Both the position numbers and the translations under genes were made by a program. From assembly GCF_900604385.1 (NCBI RefSeq), contig NZ_LR027382.1, forward strand, positions 1,178,001-1,242,000: a stretch of 64,000 nucleotides of DNA, given 5' to 3'. Origin of the DNA: Alistipes megaguti (GTDB lineage: Bacteria > Bacteroidota > Bacteroidia > Bacteroidales > Rikenellaceae). Positions 25,476 to 33,590 of this stretch are shown in pieces. The stretch's first letter is position 1. Every line of letters begins with the position of its first letter. Below the pieces are notes generated by a model. The model was not told where the DNA came from. It saw nothing but the letters and a program-made list of their open reading frames with translations, and made no database searches.

Positions 25476-26900
25476 TTATCGCTTGATGGTATGTCGTCGG
25501 ATGACGGGGCGTTCGGGGCGGACGGGGTAGCCCAGGCGGGTCATGAGCTCCACGTACCGTTGGCGGAACCAGGCGTGTGCGGGTTGGTGGTCGATGAGCA
25601 GCTGGAAGCCTCCGGGGCCGGTCGGGTCGCGTTGCAGGCGGATTTCGGTATTCGAGACGTCGAAGCGGTGCGAATACTCCGGAGTGCGGAGTTCGCCCGA
25701 GACGTAGAGGGGCTTCATGGCGATAATCTCGCGGGCGCCCGACTCCGGGATTCCCATGTCGCGGCAGTATTCGCCCCAGCTGAGGAGCGTCTGCGTGTTG
25801 GGCAGCCAGTGTTCGATGCGGTCGAGCTTCGCCTGCAGCTGCTGTTCGGCCTGCTCATGTCGGGCCTTCTCCTCGCGGTTGGCACGGTTCAGCGTTCCGA
25901 TCTGTTCGTGCAGGGAGGCGTTTTCCGCGTTGAGGCGGTCGATCTCCTGCTGCTGCCGCTTGACACGCGAGGTGCCGATCATCGCCCCGATCCCCTCGAC
26001 GATGTTCGATCCGACCTCCGCCGCGGCGTTTTTCAACCTGGCACCCTTCAGCTCGCCCTTCACACTCTTCAGCTCGGCCTCGGTGCGGTTCAGTTCGGCG
26101 CTCTTCTGCGCCTGGAGCGTGGCGGTCTGTTCATACTCGGTGCGCACCTGCCGCTCCTGTTGTTTGAGCTGCTCGACAGCCTTCCGCTTCTGCTCTTCGA
26201 GACGAAGCAGCGCGTCGATGTTCTCCTGCAGATCCTGCTGCTGGGCGATGGCCTGCCGGTAGAACTCCTGCGTGGTGACGTGGCGCGCCTCCGAACCGTC
26301 GATGCCGCGCTCCAGTCCGTATTTGGACATCGCCGCGGCATAGGTGTCTTGATACTGCTTGAGCCGGACGCGCGACATGACGTCGTCGGCGCAGAGACGG
26401 GACCGTGCGGCGGATTTCGTGCGGTAGTGCCGCTTGCCCGGGGATTCGGATGCGACGGTGCGGGCCTTGCGGCGCTCGCCCGTGACGATGGGCACCACGG
26501 CGGCGTGGATATGCGGGGTCGATTCGTCGCGATGCACGACGGCCGAGACGACATTCTCCGCTCCGAAGGTCTCGCGCAGCCAGGCGAGGTTGTCGGCACA
26601 CCACTCCGGTAGCCGCCCCTCCTCCTCGATGCGCTTCATCGCGTCGTGCGAACCGGTCAGCATGACGCGGATCACCCGCACCTGGTTCGTTCCGATCTTG
26701 CGCGTGAGACCGGCGTGTTCGAGGCGGTAGTTGATCGCCTCTGTGCGGTCGGCCACCTCCTCGGGAAACTCGACGAGCTCCTCGTTGAGGCAGGTGCGTT
26801 CGGGTGAGGCGTTGGTAGGTATCTTCGTGCGGGCGATGTGGGCGGTCATGGCCGCCTCGTTGCCCGGGGCTTTGTCGAGATGCAGGACGGCATATCCCAT
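25476..26900 (-). CDS. MobV-type relaxase (Pre/Mob plasmid recombination enzyme family)
   Basis: 474 aa. It nicks the element at oriT and pilots the strand during mobilisation. The N-terminal catalytic domain holds HRDESTPHIHAAVVPI at residues 123-138, the HxDE...PHxH metal motif of MobV/Pre relaxases. From about residue 230 a long coiled coil rich in Gln/Glu/Lys follows, then a C-terminal region of unknown role. The ATG at 26900 (MGYAVLHLDK) is chosen over an upstream extension of 25 Pro/Arg-rich residues. The hairpin region just upstream is the natural oriT candidate. Confidence 0.92.
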   Translation of the reverse strand: MGYAVLHLDKAPGNEAAMTAHIARTKIPTNASPERTCLNEELVEFPEEVADRTEAINYRLEHAGLTRKIGTNQVRVIRVMLTGSHDAMKRIEEEGRLPEWCADNLAWLRETFGAENVVSAVVHRDESTPHIHAAVVPIVTGERRKARTVASESPGKRHYRTKSAARSRLCADDVMSRVRLKQYQDTYAAAMSKYGLERGIDGSEARHVTTQEFYRQAIAQQQDLQENIDALLRLEEQKRKAVEQLKQQERQVRTEYEQTATLQAQKSAELNRTEAELKSVKGELKGARLKNAAAEVGSNIVEGIGAMIGTSRVKRQQQEIDRLNAENASLHEQIGTLNRANREEKARHEQAEQQLQAKLDRIEHWLPNTQTLLSWGEYCRDMGIPESGAREIIAMKPLYVSGELRTPEYSHRFDVSNTEIRLQRDPTGPGGFQLLIDHQPAHAWFRQRYVELMTRLGYPVRPERPVIRRHTIKR

Positions 26901-27003
26901 GGTACGGTCGTTTTTCGGAGGGTTGTGTGGTTGAAGAAGGGACCGCCTCGGCGGTCGGCGTGCGCAGCACGACAAGGGGTGTCCAGAGGGGCCTGACCCT
27001 TTG

Positions 27004-27062
27004 GCCTATTGGGGCTTTTTCAGCGTCGGCGGGCCGATGCGTCGGAAAAAGCCCTAATAGGC
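27004..27062. other. Long inverted repeat, candidate oriT
   Basis: 18-nt arms (27004-27021 and 27045-27062), complementary except for one G-T wobble, enclose a GC-rich 23-nt loop. It lies in the 245-bp gap between relaxase and primase-like genes. MobV-type oriTs are usually found next to the mob gene and contain inverted repeats, so this is the best oriT candidate; the nick site cannot be read. Confidence 0.5.
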
Positions 27063-27065
27063 TAT

Positions 27066-27090
27066 GGCTTTTTCCTCGGGGGAAAAGCCG
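27066..27090. terminator. Second hairpin in the candidate oriT region
   Basis: GGCTTTTTCC and GGGAAAAGCC arms around a TCGG loop, directly after the larger inverted repeat and about 55 bp past the primase-like stop on the minus strand. It could be that gene's terminator or part of oriT. Confidence 0.4.
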
Positions 27091-27145
27091 CGGTCGCGAA
27101 GCGGCCGATGGGTGGGCGACGGTTCCGGCGTCATTCCGGACGACG

Positions 27146-28030
27146 TTACAACTTGCGGCCGCGACGACGCGGCGTGCGGGAAACCTTCGCGGACGGTCGG
27201 AGCGATTCGTTCAGATCCTTGTGGGCACGGTAGCTCTCCGCGCGGTCGATGACGGTCGCACCGGGCAGGGCGCTGCGCAGCCGTTCGAGGGTGAGGTGCC
27301 CCGCCTCGTCGTTGTCGAGGAAGGCGTGGATCGTCGCGTGGCGTGTGAGAAAAGGAAAGGCGCGGGTAAGGTTGACCACGGAGTTGAGTACGGCGGTATC
27401 GACGGTCGGTGTCGGCTCGTGCTGCAACGTCAGGTAGGAGAGCAGGTCGAAGAAGCCCTCGAAGAGCAGCGCCGTGTCGCCGTGCCGGTCGAAGGTCGTG
27501 ATGTTTTTCGGGGCGCTGCTCCCCTTGAACTGCGGGCTGCGCAGCTCCCAGCCTCCGGCATCGTTGCGGAAGCCGATGGCGAAGAAACGCCGCTCGCCGA
27601 CGGCGTAGTGAACCTCTCGGCACAGCGCTCCGGCCACGGCGGGGTCGATACCGCGCTCGTGCAGATAGCCAATCAGCGCCGGGTGGCGAATCTCCCCGAC
27701 ACCGAGAATCCGCAGCGAGGAGTCTTCGCGCGGCGAGGCGGTTGGCAAGGGCTGGTAGGGGGCTTCGTCTGCGGCCCCTTTGCGGAGGCGTCGGATGGCT
27801 TCTGCCATGCCGCACCCTTCGAGGCGCATGACCAGCTGAAGAAGCGTGCCCCCTTCACCCAGCCCGAAGTCGTACCAAAGCCCCTTGTCGTAGCGGACAC
27901 TGAAGCTGGGGGTGCGCTCCTTGCGCAGCGGCGAGAGGAACATGCCATGGGTGCCGGTTTCGCGGTGGGGCTGCAGCCCCCGGCGGAGGAGATACTCCCG
28001 GATGCCGATGCAATCTGAGGTCGTCTTCAT
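27146..28030 (-). CDS. Toprim-domain primase-like protein of the mobile element
   Basis: 294 aa from ATG 28030. The N-terminal part (IREYLLRRGLQPHRETGTHG, FLSPLRKERTPSFSV, LWYDFGLGEGG) is the CHC2-like primase domain as found in Bacteroides mobilizable elements, where zinc ligands are missing. The C-terminal half is a Toprim domain with the conserved Glu in LLFEGFFDLLSYL and the acidic pair in HAFLDNDEAGHLTLERL. It probably primes complementary-strand synthesis after transfer. It begins 2 bp after the stop of the preceding HTH gene, so they are coupled. Confidence 0.88.
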   Translation of the reverse strand: MKTTSDCIGIREYLLRRGLQPHRETGTHGMFLSPLRKERTPSFSVRYDKGLWYDFGLGEGGTLLQLVMRLEGCGMAEAIRRLRKGAADEAPYQPLPTASPREDSSLRILGVGEIRHPALIGYLHERGIDPAVAGALCREVHYAVGERRFFAIGFRNDAGGWELRSPQFKGSSAPKNITTFDRHGDTALLFEGFFDLLSYLTLQHEPTPTVDTAVLNSVVNLTRAFPFLTRHATIHAFLDNDEAGHLTLERLRSALPGATVIDRAESYRAHKDLNESLRPSAKVSRTPRRRGRKL

Positions 28031-28032
28031 GG

Positions 28033-28323
28033 CTATCGGCTTTTGATGGGGACAATTCGGTGCAGAGCCGCCTCGACATCGCTGTCTCGGAACAGCACGC
28101 GCCCGCCGATCTTGTGGGCGCGGATTCGCCCGCGGTTCACCCAGTCGTTGAGCGTCACGAGCGAGATGCGCAGGCGTCGGGCCGTCTCGCGGCGGGTCAG
28201 ATAGTTCGGTGTCTCGGTGGAGGGTTCGGGGTGGAGCTGCCGCAACTCGTCGCGCAGCGATTCGCGAATCATCTCCGAGAGCTGGTCGGCGGTCATGCCG
28301 CTCAGAAAGATTTCCTTGGTCAT
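28033..28323 (-). CDS. Excisionase-family helix-turn-helix protein
   Basis: 96 aa. Residues 41-88 form a MerR/excisionase-like HTH (NYLTRRETARRLRISLVTLN, DWVNRGRIRAHKIGGRVLFR). Upstream is a charged helical N-terminus. Such proteins direct excision or regulate replication and mobilisation genes in Bacteroides mobile elements. It overlaps nothing and is 2 bp from the primase-like gene, suggesting they are expressed together. Confidence 0.85.
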   Translation of the reverse strand: MTKEIFLSGMTADQLSEMIRESLRDELRQLHPEPSTETPNYLTRRETARRLRISLVTLNDWVNRGRIRAHKIGGRVLFRDSDVEAALHRIVPIKSR

Positions 28324-28569
28324 AACGATTCGAATTTGGTTGATGACGCAAAGAAAGGCTTTTCGAACCCCTCCCGAAAACGGCGAATGGCGTTACAAAT
28401 CAGCGCCAACCGATGCCAACCGGTGCCACGCCGAGGACATGCTGCCGCCCGTTCCCGGACTTTGGCATTCGTTTGCTTCGGTTGGCACTGCCGTGTAATC
28501 GGATTCTGTGCGGGATAAAAAAACGAGGGCGGCATGTGCCGTCCTCTTTGGTGGTGTGGATTTTTGAAC
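28324..28569. other. Spacer between the two HTH genes
   Basis: 246 bp with no supported gene; overlapping open frames on both strands lack protein-like character. Likely contains the promoter of the HTH-primase pair on the minus strand. Confidence 0.4.
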
Positions 28570-28974
28570 CTATCGGAACCGTTCCAATACCTCCCGAACG
28601 GCCTTGGCCGCAAAGAGGGTGTCGCCGCTGCTTGAGATCTGAACGTGGCACGATTCCAGCCATCCGTTCGTAATCCACCGGTCGAGCGTCGGACGTGCGA
28701 CGCCCAGCGCCTCGGCAAGCTCCTTTTTGTTGAAGAGCCGGCTGCCGTTTGCCATCAGATAGTGCTCGCTCTTGTGCACGCCCAGCCAGTAGTCGAAGCG
28801 GCGGAGGATCGCGTCGGCATCCTTCAGCTTCGGCTCATACCGTTCGTAAGCCCATACGTGCAGGCTCGACGGATCGAATCCGGCAAACTCCGGCCGCTGG
28901 TGCAGCTCCCGGACGAGTGTCTCGAAGCACTCCAGCTCGGAGGCCGGGATTGTTATTTTTCGGCGGCGCGGCAT
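28570..28974 (-). CDS. Helix-turn-helix protein of the mobile element
   Basis: 134 aa. The C-terminal part has an excisionase-like HTH (LFNKKELAEALGVARPTLDR, WITNGWLESCHVQI) ending in a short wing. The N-terminal ~75 residues are helical (DAILRRFDYWLGVHKSEHYL) and not recognised. It starts 2 bp after the stop of the AAA ATPase gene, so both are probably translated from one message. Possibly an Xis or an operon regulator. Confidence 0.8.
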   Translation of the reverse strand: MPRRRKITIPASELECFETLVRELHQRPEFAGFDPSSLHVWAYERYEPKLKDADAILRRFDYWLGVHKSEHYLMANGSRLFNKKELAEALGVARPTLDRWITNGWLESCHVQISSSGDTLFAAKAVREVLERFR

Positions 28975-28976
28975 GG

Positions 28977-30302
28977 CTACATATCTTCCAGCGTCAGGCA
29001 GCGCTGCTCGATCTCATATTTCGGGAGCACCTTCTCCTTGAGGTGCTGCACCTTCTCGGCAAAGGCCTCGGGCTTGAACTCCTTGCGCTGGCGCTTGACC
29101 TCGACGGCCACGGCCCTGTTCTTCTCCAGCCGCAGGGCGACGATGTCAATCTCGTATTGCTCCTTGCCCCGCTTGGCCTCCCAGTAGGAGCCCAGGTCAC
29201 GGTATTCGTGGCTTTCGATGAATTGCTGCTTGAAGTAGGTTTCGAGCGTTCGGCCCGAGTAGGTCGTGTAGTCGGCCGCAATTATCTTCTCCAGCACCTC
29301 GAACTGGTTCATCTCAACCAGCGTCCGGTTGCCTTCGAAGTAGCGGAACCAGAAGCGGAGGAAGAGGTCGGCAATCTCATAACGCACGGTCTGTGTTCCC
29401 TCTTTCGAGAGAATGGGACGTATCTTTTTCGTGATTCCGTAGGTCTCTTCCAGCTTTTTCAACTGCCCGCCGATACTTTTCTCGCCCAGCGCCGCGGCAA
29501 TCTCCGACTGGGTGTTGATGCCGTTCGATATGGCGTCGAGAATCGAGAAGTAGGTGCCGTACTGTTTGCCGAATTCGTCAATCAACAGCGTCTTGCCCTC
29601 GTCCTTGAAGGGCGAATCGGGGTCGCATACCGCATGGATGATCTTTTTGACCGACAGGGCCTTTGCATCCACCAGCAGCTCCACATACTTCGGGATGCCG
29701 CCCGTAACGGTATAAAGAGCCAGCAGGTCGTCGTTCGTGTAGCCGGGGGCGTGCTCCGCGAGGATCTGCTTCAGCACCGGCAATGCGAACGGCGTGAGTT
29801 TCATGATGACATCCGCCCGCCCGAACAGCGGTTCGTGGTAATTCTGAAAGATCTTGACCATCAGCGAATAGATTGAGCCGCTGACGATGAAGTTCACATG
29901 GGTCTTCAGTCGGTATTGATCCCAGACATTCTGCACGTCGCTGTAGACCGAGGGGTTGATGTTGAAGAACTCCTGGAATTCATCCACAACCAGCGTGAAT
30001 CGGCGGTTCTCTCCCTGCTGCATCAGGAAGGTGAAGACATCCTGAAAGCTCGTCATGGGCGGGACGAAGAGCCCCAGTTTCGCCGCAATCTCCTTGCAGT
30101 AGCCTGCGCAGAGCGATGCCTCGTTCTTGCGCCCGACGAAGAGGTAGACCAGCGGTTCGTCCTCCATGGCCCGGAGAATCAACGATGTCTTGCCGATCCG
30201 GCGGCGGCCCGTCAGAACGGTCAGTCGCGAATGGTCTTCGTATGACAAGGTGCGGATTTCGCGCAGCTTGGCTGTTTCCGTCTCGCGGTTGTAGAATTTC
30301 AT
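28977..30302 (-). CDS. AAA-family ATPase with DUF234-like nuclease-fold C-terminus
   Basis: 441 aa. The N-terminal ATPase has Walker A GRRRIGKT (32-39) and Walker B LVVDE (104-108), in the style of archaeal-type ATPases. A winged-helix segment (IAAALGEKSIGGQLKKLEET) follows. The C-terminus (EIDIVALRLEKNRAVAVEVK, about 384-403) has the D-x(n)-ExK spacing of PD-(D/E)XK nuclease folds, as in DUF234 proteins. Role unknown; on an integrative element it could be a defence, addiction or DNA-processing factor. It lies between integrase and HTH genes. Confidence 0.85.
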   Translation of the reverse strand: MKFYNRETETAKLREIRTLSYEDHSRLTVLTGRRRIGKTSLILRAMEDEPLVYLFVGRKNEASLCAGYCKEIAAKLGLFVPPMTSFQDVFTFLMQQGENRRFTLVVDEFQEFFNINPSVYSDVQNVWDQYRLKTHVNFIVSGSIYSLMVKIFQNYHEPLFGRADVIMKLTPFALPVLKQILAEHAPGYTNDDLLALYTVTGGIPKYVELLVDAKALSVKKIIHAVCDPDSPFKDEGKTLLIDEFGKQYGTYFSILDAISNGINTQSEIAAALGEKSIGGQLKKLEETYGITKKIRPILSKEGTQTVRYEIADLFLRFWFRYFEGNRTLVEMNQFEVLEKIIAADYTTYSGRTLETYFKQQFIESHEYRDLGSYWEAKRGKEQYEIDIVALRLEKNRAVAVEVKRQRKEFKPEAFAEKVQHLKEKVLPKYEIEQRCLTLEDM

Positions 30303-30380
30303 GACGCGTGTCGTTTTGTTATGTCCGTAAATTTTACCGCTGTAACAAAGTTAAAAAACAATTGGCGAATCTCCAAATTT

Positions 30381-31694
30381 TCATTCATTTGCCTGCTTCC
30401 CGCTGAAATAGGGGTGGCTCATCAGCTCCAGGGCGGTCTGCTCCTCGGTGATCTTGATGTATTTCATGAACTCCCGTTCGGTCTTGTGGCCCGTGATCTT
30501 CATGATGGCGATGGTCGGGATCCCCGCCAGGTACATGTTCGTTGCGCCGCTGCGGCGTGCCGTGTGGGTCTTCACCAGCTCGCACTTCTCGACCAGCCGG
30601 CTCTTCTTTTCGCCATTCTCGATGTAGGAGACCTCGACCTTCTCCGTGATGCCCGCCTCGCGCGCAATCTCCTTGATGAGGTGGTTCACCTTCTGCTCGT
30701 AAGTCCTCGGCAGCCGGTTGTCGTACTTCTCCAGGATGGCCTGCAGCTCGGGTCGGACCGGAATGACGACGTGGTTGCCGGTCTTCTGCTGCTTGAGGTC
30801 GATGACCTGCTGTCCGTTCTCCAGCGTGCGGATGTTGCCTTCGTTGATGGTCGAGTAGTCGCTGAAGCGCTGCGCCGTGTAGCACCCCACCAGGAAGATG
30901 TCGCGGGCAACATCCTTGTGCCGGTTTTTCGAGAGGTCGAGCGCGGCGATGGCCCGGATCTCCGACTCCGTCAGATAGATGTTCTCCACGTCGGCCGTCA
31001 GCACGCGGAACTTGCGGCTCTCGATCGCCCCGTTGTCGTGCAGACCCTCCTCGCGGGCCGCGCGCATGATGATCTTCAACTCCTTGACGTGGCGGCCGAT
31101 CGTATTGACGGAGTAGTTCTTGGCGGTGAACCAGGCGACGAAGTCGTCGTAGAACTTCAGGTCGATGTCGGCAAAGTCGAACTGCTTGCGCCGGGCTTTG
31201 CAGTATTCGTCGAACTGCACGACGAACCCCTTGTAGTTCTTGATGGTCGAGGGGCCGTAGCGGAGTTTGTGGATGTTCAGCCGGGTGCCCTCCTCCATCT
31301 CGCGCGTGAAGCGGGCAATGTAGTCGCCGAGCGATTCGCGGCTGCGGACACGGCGGCCTGTGGTGAGGCTGCGCGGGTGGTGGAAACTGTAGATGATCTT
31401 CTCCAACCGCGTCTTCGTCATCGCGTGCTCGGGATCCTTGGCAATCTCTCCGAGGATGTGGCTGCGCAGTTCGGAGAGGTTCTTGGTCAGCTCGCGCCCC
31501 TGCTGCTCGGTGAAGTCGTCGGTAAAGGTAAAGCGGCTTTTGACCGTCTGCCGCTTGTTGTCCCAGGCGTCCGTCAACACCATATATTGGCTGTCGACGT
31601 AGAACTGGTTGCCACGGCCAACCGTGAAGAGAATTTGGATTTTGACCAGTTTGTTTTTCTGGGTCGAGCGGATGCGGTAGCAGAAGGATGCCAT
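30381..31694 (-). CDS. Tyrosine site-specific integrase
   Basis: 437 aa. It catalyses integration of the element into tRNA-Cys and, with an Xis, excision. Organisation is that of Bacteroides phage-type integrases: an arm-binding N-terminus, a SAM-like core-binding domain (about 120-230), and the catalytic domain with the first Arg in CYTAQRFSDYS, Lys in QQKTGN, HTARRS (HxxR, about 377-380), GHKTEREFMKYI (His about 403, nucleophile Tyr about 412). It lies 175 bp from attR, the usual placement. First gene of the minus-strand module. Confidence 0.95.
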   Translation of the reverse strand: MASFCYRIRSTQKNKLVKIQILFTVGRGNQFYVDSQYMVLTDAWDNKRQTVKSRFTFTDDFTEQQGRELTKNLSELRSHILGEIAKDPEHAMTKTRLEKIIYSFHHPRSLTTGRRVRSRESLGDYIARFTREMEEGTRLNIHKLRYGPSTIKNYKGFVVQFDEYCKARRKQFDFADIDLKFYDDFVAWFTAKNYSVNTIGRHVKELKIIMRAAREEGLHDNGAIESRKFRVLTADVENIYLTESEIRAIAALDLSKNRHKDVARDIFLVGCYTAQRFSDYSTINEGNIRTLENGQQVIDLKQQKTGNHVVIPVRPELQAILEKYDNRLPRTYEQKVNHLIKEIAREAGITEKVEVSYIENGEKKSRLVEKCELVKTHTARRSGATNMYLAGIPTIAIMKITGHKTEREFMKYIKITEEQTALELMSHPYFSGKQANE

Positions 31695-31733
31695 AGGTCA
31701 GGAGGTTTTGTCTGCTGCAAATGTAATCATTTT

Positions 31734-31753
31734 TGTCATACATTTGTCATACA
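31734..31753 (+). repeat. Right copy of the 20-bp end repeat
   Basis: Identical to 14591-14610, same orientation, between the integrase start and attR. It may serve both as an integrase arm site and as an operator for the integrase gene, whose start is 40 bp away. Confidence 0.8.
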
Positions 31754-31868
31754 TCGGCCGATTTTTCGAAAACTTCCAGACCTCGCAGTTGATGAAAAAC
31801 GGTTGTAAAATGTTGATATATAGATAAAATAAAATTAAAATCGGTAAAATTCGATTCAAATTTATGGC

Positions 31869-31885
31869 GTCCGCTTCAGACCTCA
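31869..31885. repeat. attR core
   Basis: Exact 17-bp copy of the tRNA-Cys 3' end (GTCCGCTTCAGACCTCA), not embedded in a tRNA. Marks the right boundary of the element. It is followed at about 31893-31930 by an imperfect inverted repeat ending in a T-rich run, plausibly the tRNA's original terminator. Confidence 0.88.
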
Positions 31886-32050
31886 GATTTCTGAAATTGC
31901 CGTTGTAAATCAATAGTTTACGATGGCAATTTTTCTTTTATACACAGATATACACACTAATTTCACAATTTATCTCCTATAAATATTTAGTGGTAATGGG
32001 GTGTTCTCTTAATCAATGCCTCATCGACTTTACGGGGATCAAATAGAATC

Positions 32051-32644
32051 ATGCGCCCATCCTGGACAAAGGGAATGGCATCATGTAGTAAATTAGGTGA
32101 AACCATTATTGATGAGCTGAGGCTTTGCTACGTGGCGGAGCCTTCATTGCTTGACAATCTGAGTTCAGCAGCTCTTGGAGAATGTATTGACTTCGCCGAC
32201 TTTTCAATAGTACGCATTGTTGGACAGAAAGCAGATTATTCCTGAGTTTCATATTGACTATTTGGTTAGTCTCGAACGTCTTAGGAATCCGACCCTTTAT
32301 GCTAAGCAAAAGAAGGCGTTGCATGACAAAACCAAAGGCATTTGTGTGTGTTGTTATGACAAGAAAACGGAGGTGGAGACAAATATATTTTGGACTTTTA
32401 CGACAATCCGAAGTCTCTACATAGACTTGAAGTTCACCTAAATGCAGATGAAATCAGAACCTACTGCTCTACGGTGCATATGGTCCAATCTGTTGATTTG
32501 ATTTTTGACAAAGAATTTCTGACCAATATGTTCTACTATCACCTTGTCTCAGTTGTAAGATTTACCCGAGGAAGGACCAAACTTGATTGGCGAGACATTT
32601 TATGCATATATAACAACCACCTCTGCCACTGCATCTATTTTTGA
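32051..32644 (+). pseudogene. Multiply frameshifted AT-rich gene right of attR
   Basis: Three overlapping plus-strand frames line up as one decayed protein: KLGETIIDELRLCYVAEPSLL to IDFADFSIVRIVG, then FHIDYLVSLERLRNPTLYAK, then DFYDNPKSLHRLEVHLNADEI to SVVRFTRGRTKLDWRDILC. Just upstream, CLIDFTGIK in another frame may be its N-terminus. At least three frame changes are needed. The RLEVHLNADEIR part reminds me of plasmid or phage replication initiators, but I cannot name the family. Low GC compared with flanks suggests a remnant of an older insertion. Confidence 0.55.
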
Positions 32645-32686
32645 TTTATTTTTCTGATAAATAGAAAAATAACTACAAGAATAGTC

Positions 32687-33540
32687 ATGCAATTTTATTC
32701 ATACGGTTCGATCGTCGTGGTCGATGCCGTGACTATGCTCCGCAAGAAGGTTTTCCGTTTCGAGGACCTTCTGTTCCAGAAGCCCGAAGGGTCGCTGGAT
32801 TCGCTCGACATGCTGCCGCTGAACACGCCGCTGGAGAATCTGGCCGTCATCGACGAACACAGCCTCTTCCTGGCCGACGGGCAGGGGATGTTCCGCCCCG
32901 ACACCGAGACCGGCGTGCTGACGCTGGTCAAGGGGGGCTACCACTTCGGCAACCAGGGGCAGACGATCGATACCGTGGTGGCGACGCGCGGCATGACGGT
33001 CATCGGTGACCGCCTCTACTGCGCCGGAGGCGGTTTCTGGGTCGAGACCCAGCTCTTCGAATTCACGAAGCGCCGCGACGAGGTGACGTGTTCGCTGCCC
33101 CTTTCGGGGGAGTTCATCAGCGGCATCTGTCGCACGGGCGACCACGAGATCGTGGTGGGCACCTGTGGCCGCACGGGCGAGACGAAGAGCTACCTGACCT
33201 TCATCGATACGGAGACGATGACCCAGACGCGCAAGAAGTCGATCAATGCCGACATTTCGGCCGATCTGATGACCTTGTCGGGCATCAAGCTGGCGGGCGA
33301 CTACCTCTGCTTTGCGGCCGGGACACTGGCCGTGAGCCGCGTGTCGCTCACGACGTGGCAGGTCGAGGAGTATACACGTCCAGGACGACCTCCCCGAAGC
33401 CCGCTATCTGACCTGCAACGTGGTGGCCGATCCGGAGCGGTTGCTGCTCTACGTCTCGGTTTCGGACGATCTGAACGAGGCGCGCACGGCCAATGGCAAC
33501 CTCCTGGTCTACGACTGCAGCGGCGACAAGCCACGCCCTT
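32687..33540 (+). pseudogene. Truncated, frameshifted beta-propeller protein gene
   Basis: Reads as YncE-like propeller repeats: SYGSIVVVDAVTMLRKKVF, LENLAVIDEHSLFLADGQGM, MTVIGDRLYCAGGGFWVETQ, YLTFIDTETMTQTRKKSI. It has no signal peptide and begins abruptly where AT-rich sequence ends (about 32698), so the 5' part is missing. Near 33376 one extra base shifts the frame: TWQVEEYT continues in the next frame as VQDDLPEARYLTCNVVADPE. No stop occurs before the terminator at 33528, so the 3' end is lost as well. Confidence 0.7.
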
Positions 33541-33569
33541 CCCCGACGGGGGGGGAGGCGTGGCTTTTT
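33528..33569. terminator. Terminator between the propeller relic and aspA
   Basis: AAGCCACGCC / GGCGTGGCTT outer arms with a C4/G-rich inner stem, followed by TTTTT. It stands in the convergent gap 20 bp from the aspA stop. Confidence 0.8.
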
Positions 33570-33590
33570 CGTATGCAGGCCTGCCGGCGT

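Larger units (their letters stand above)
14545..31868. mobile_element. 17.3-kb integrative mobilizable element in tRNA-Cys
   Basis: Bounded by 17-bp direct repeats (attL in tRNA-Cys, attR at 31869). It contains a tyrosine integrase adjacent to attR, two excisionase-like HTH proteins, a Toprim primase-like protein, a MobV relaxase with an adjacent hairpin-rich candidate oriT, and no visible type IV secretion genes, so it should be mobilised by a helper conjugative element rather than self-transfer. Cargo is a SusC/SusD-type uptake operon. Decayed DUF2188, ParA and IS3 OrfA genes show that it has lost parts. Twin 20-bp repeats lie inside both ends. Confidence 0.88.

Noticed and set aside
14545..31868. 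Self-transmissible ICE
   Set aside because: No VirB4/TraG, coupling protein or other transfer-channel genes; only relaxase and replication/integration functions are present.
31893..31930. Inverted repeat after attR as a third att site
   Set aside because: It shares no sequence with the att core; it looks like an imperfect terminator stem followed by a T-rich run.
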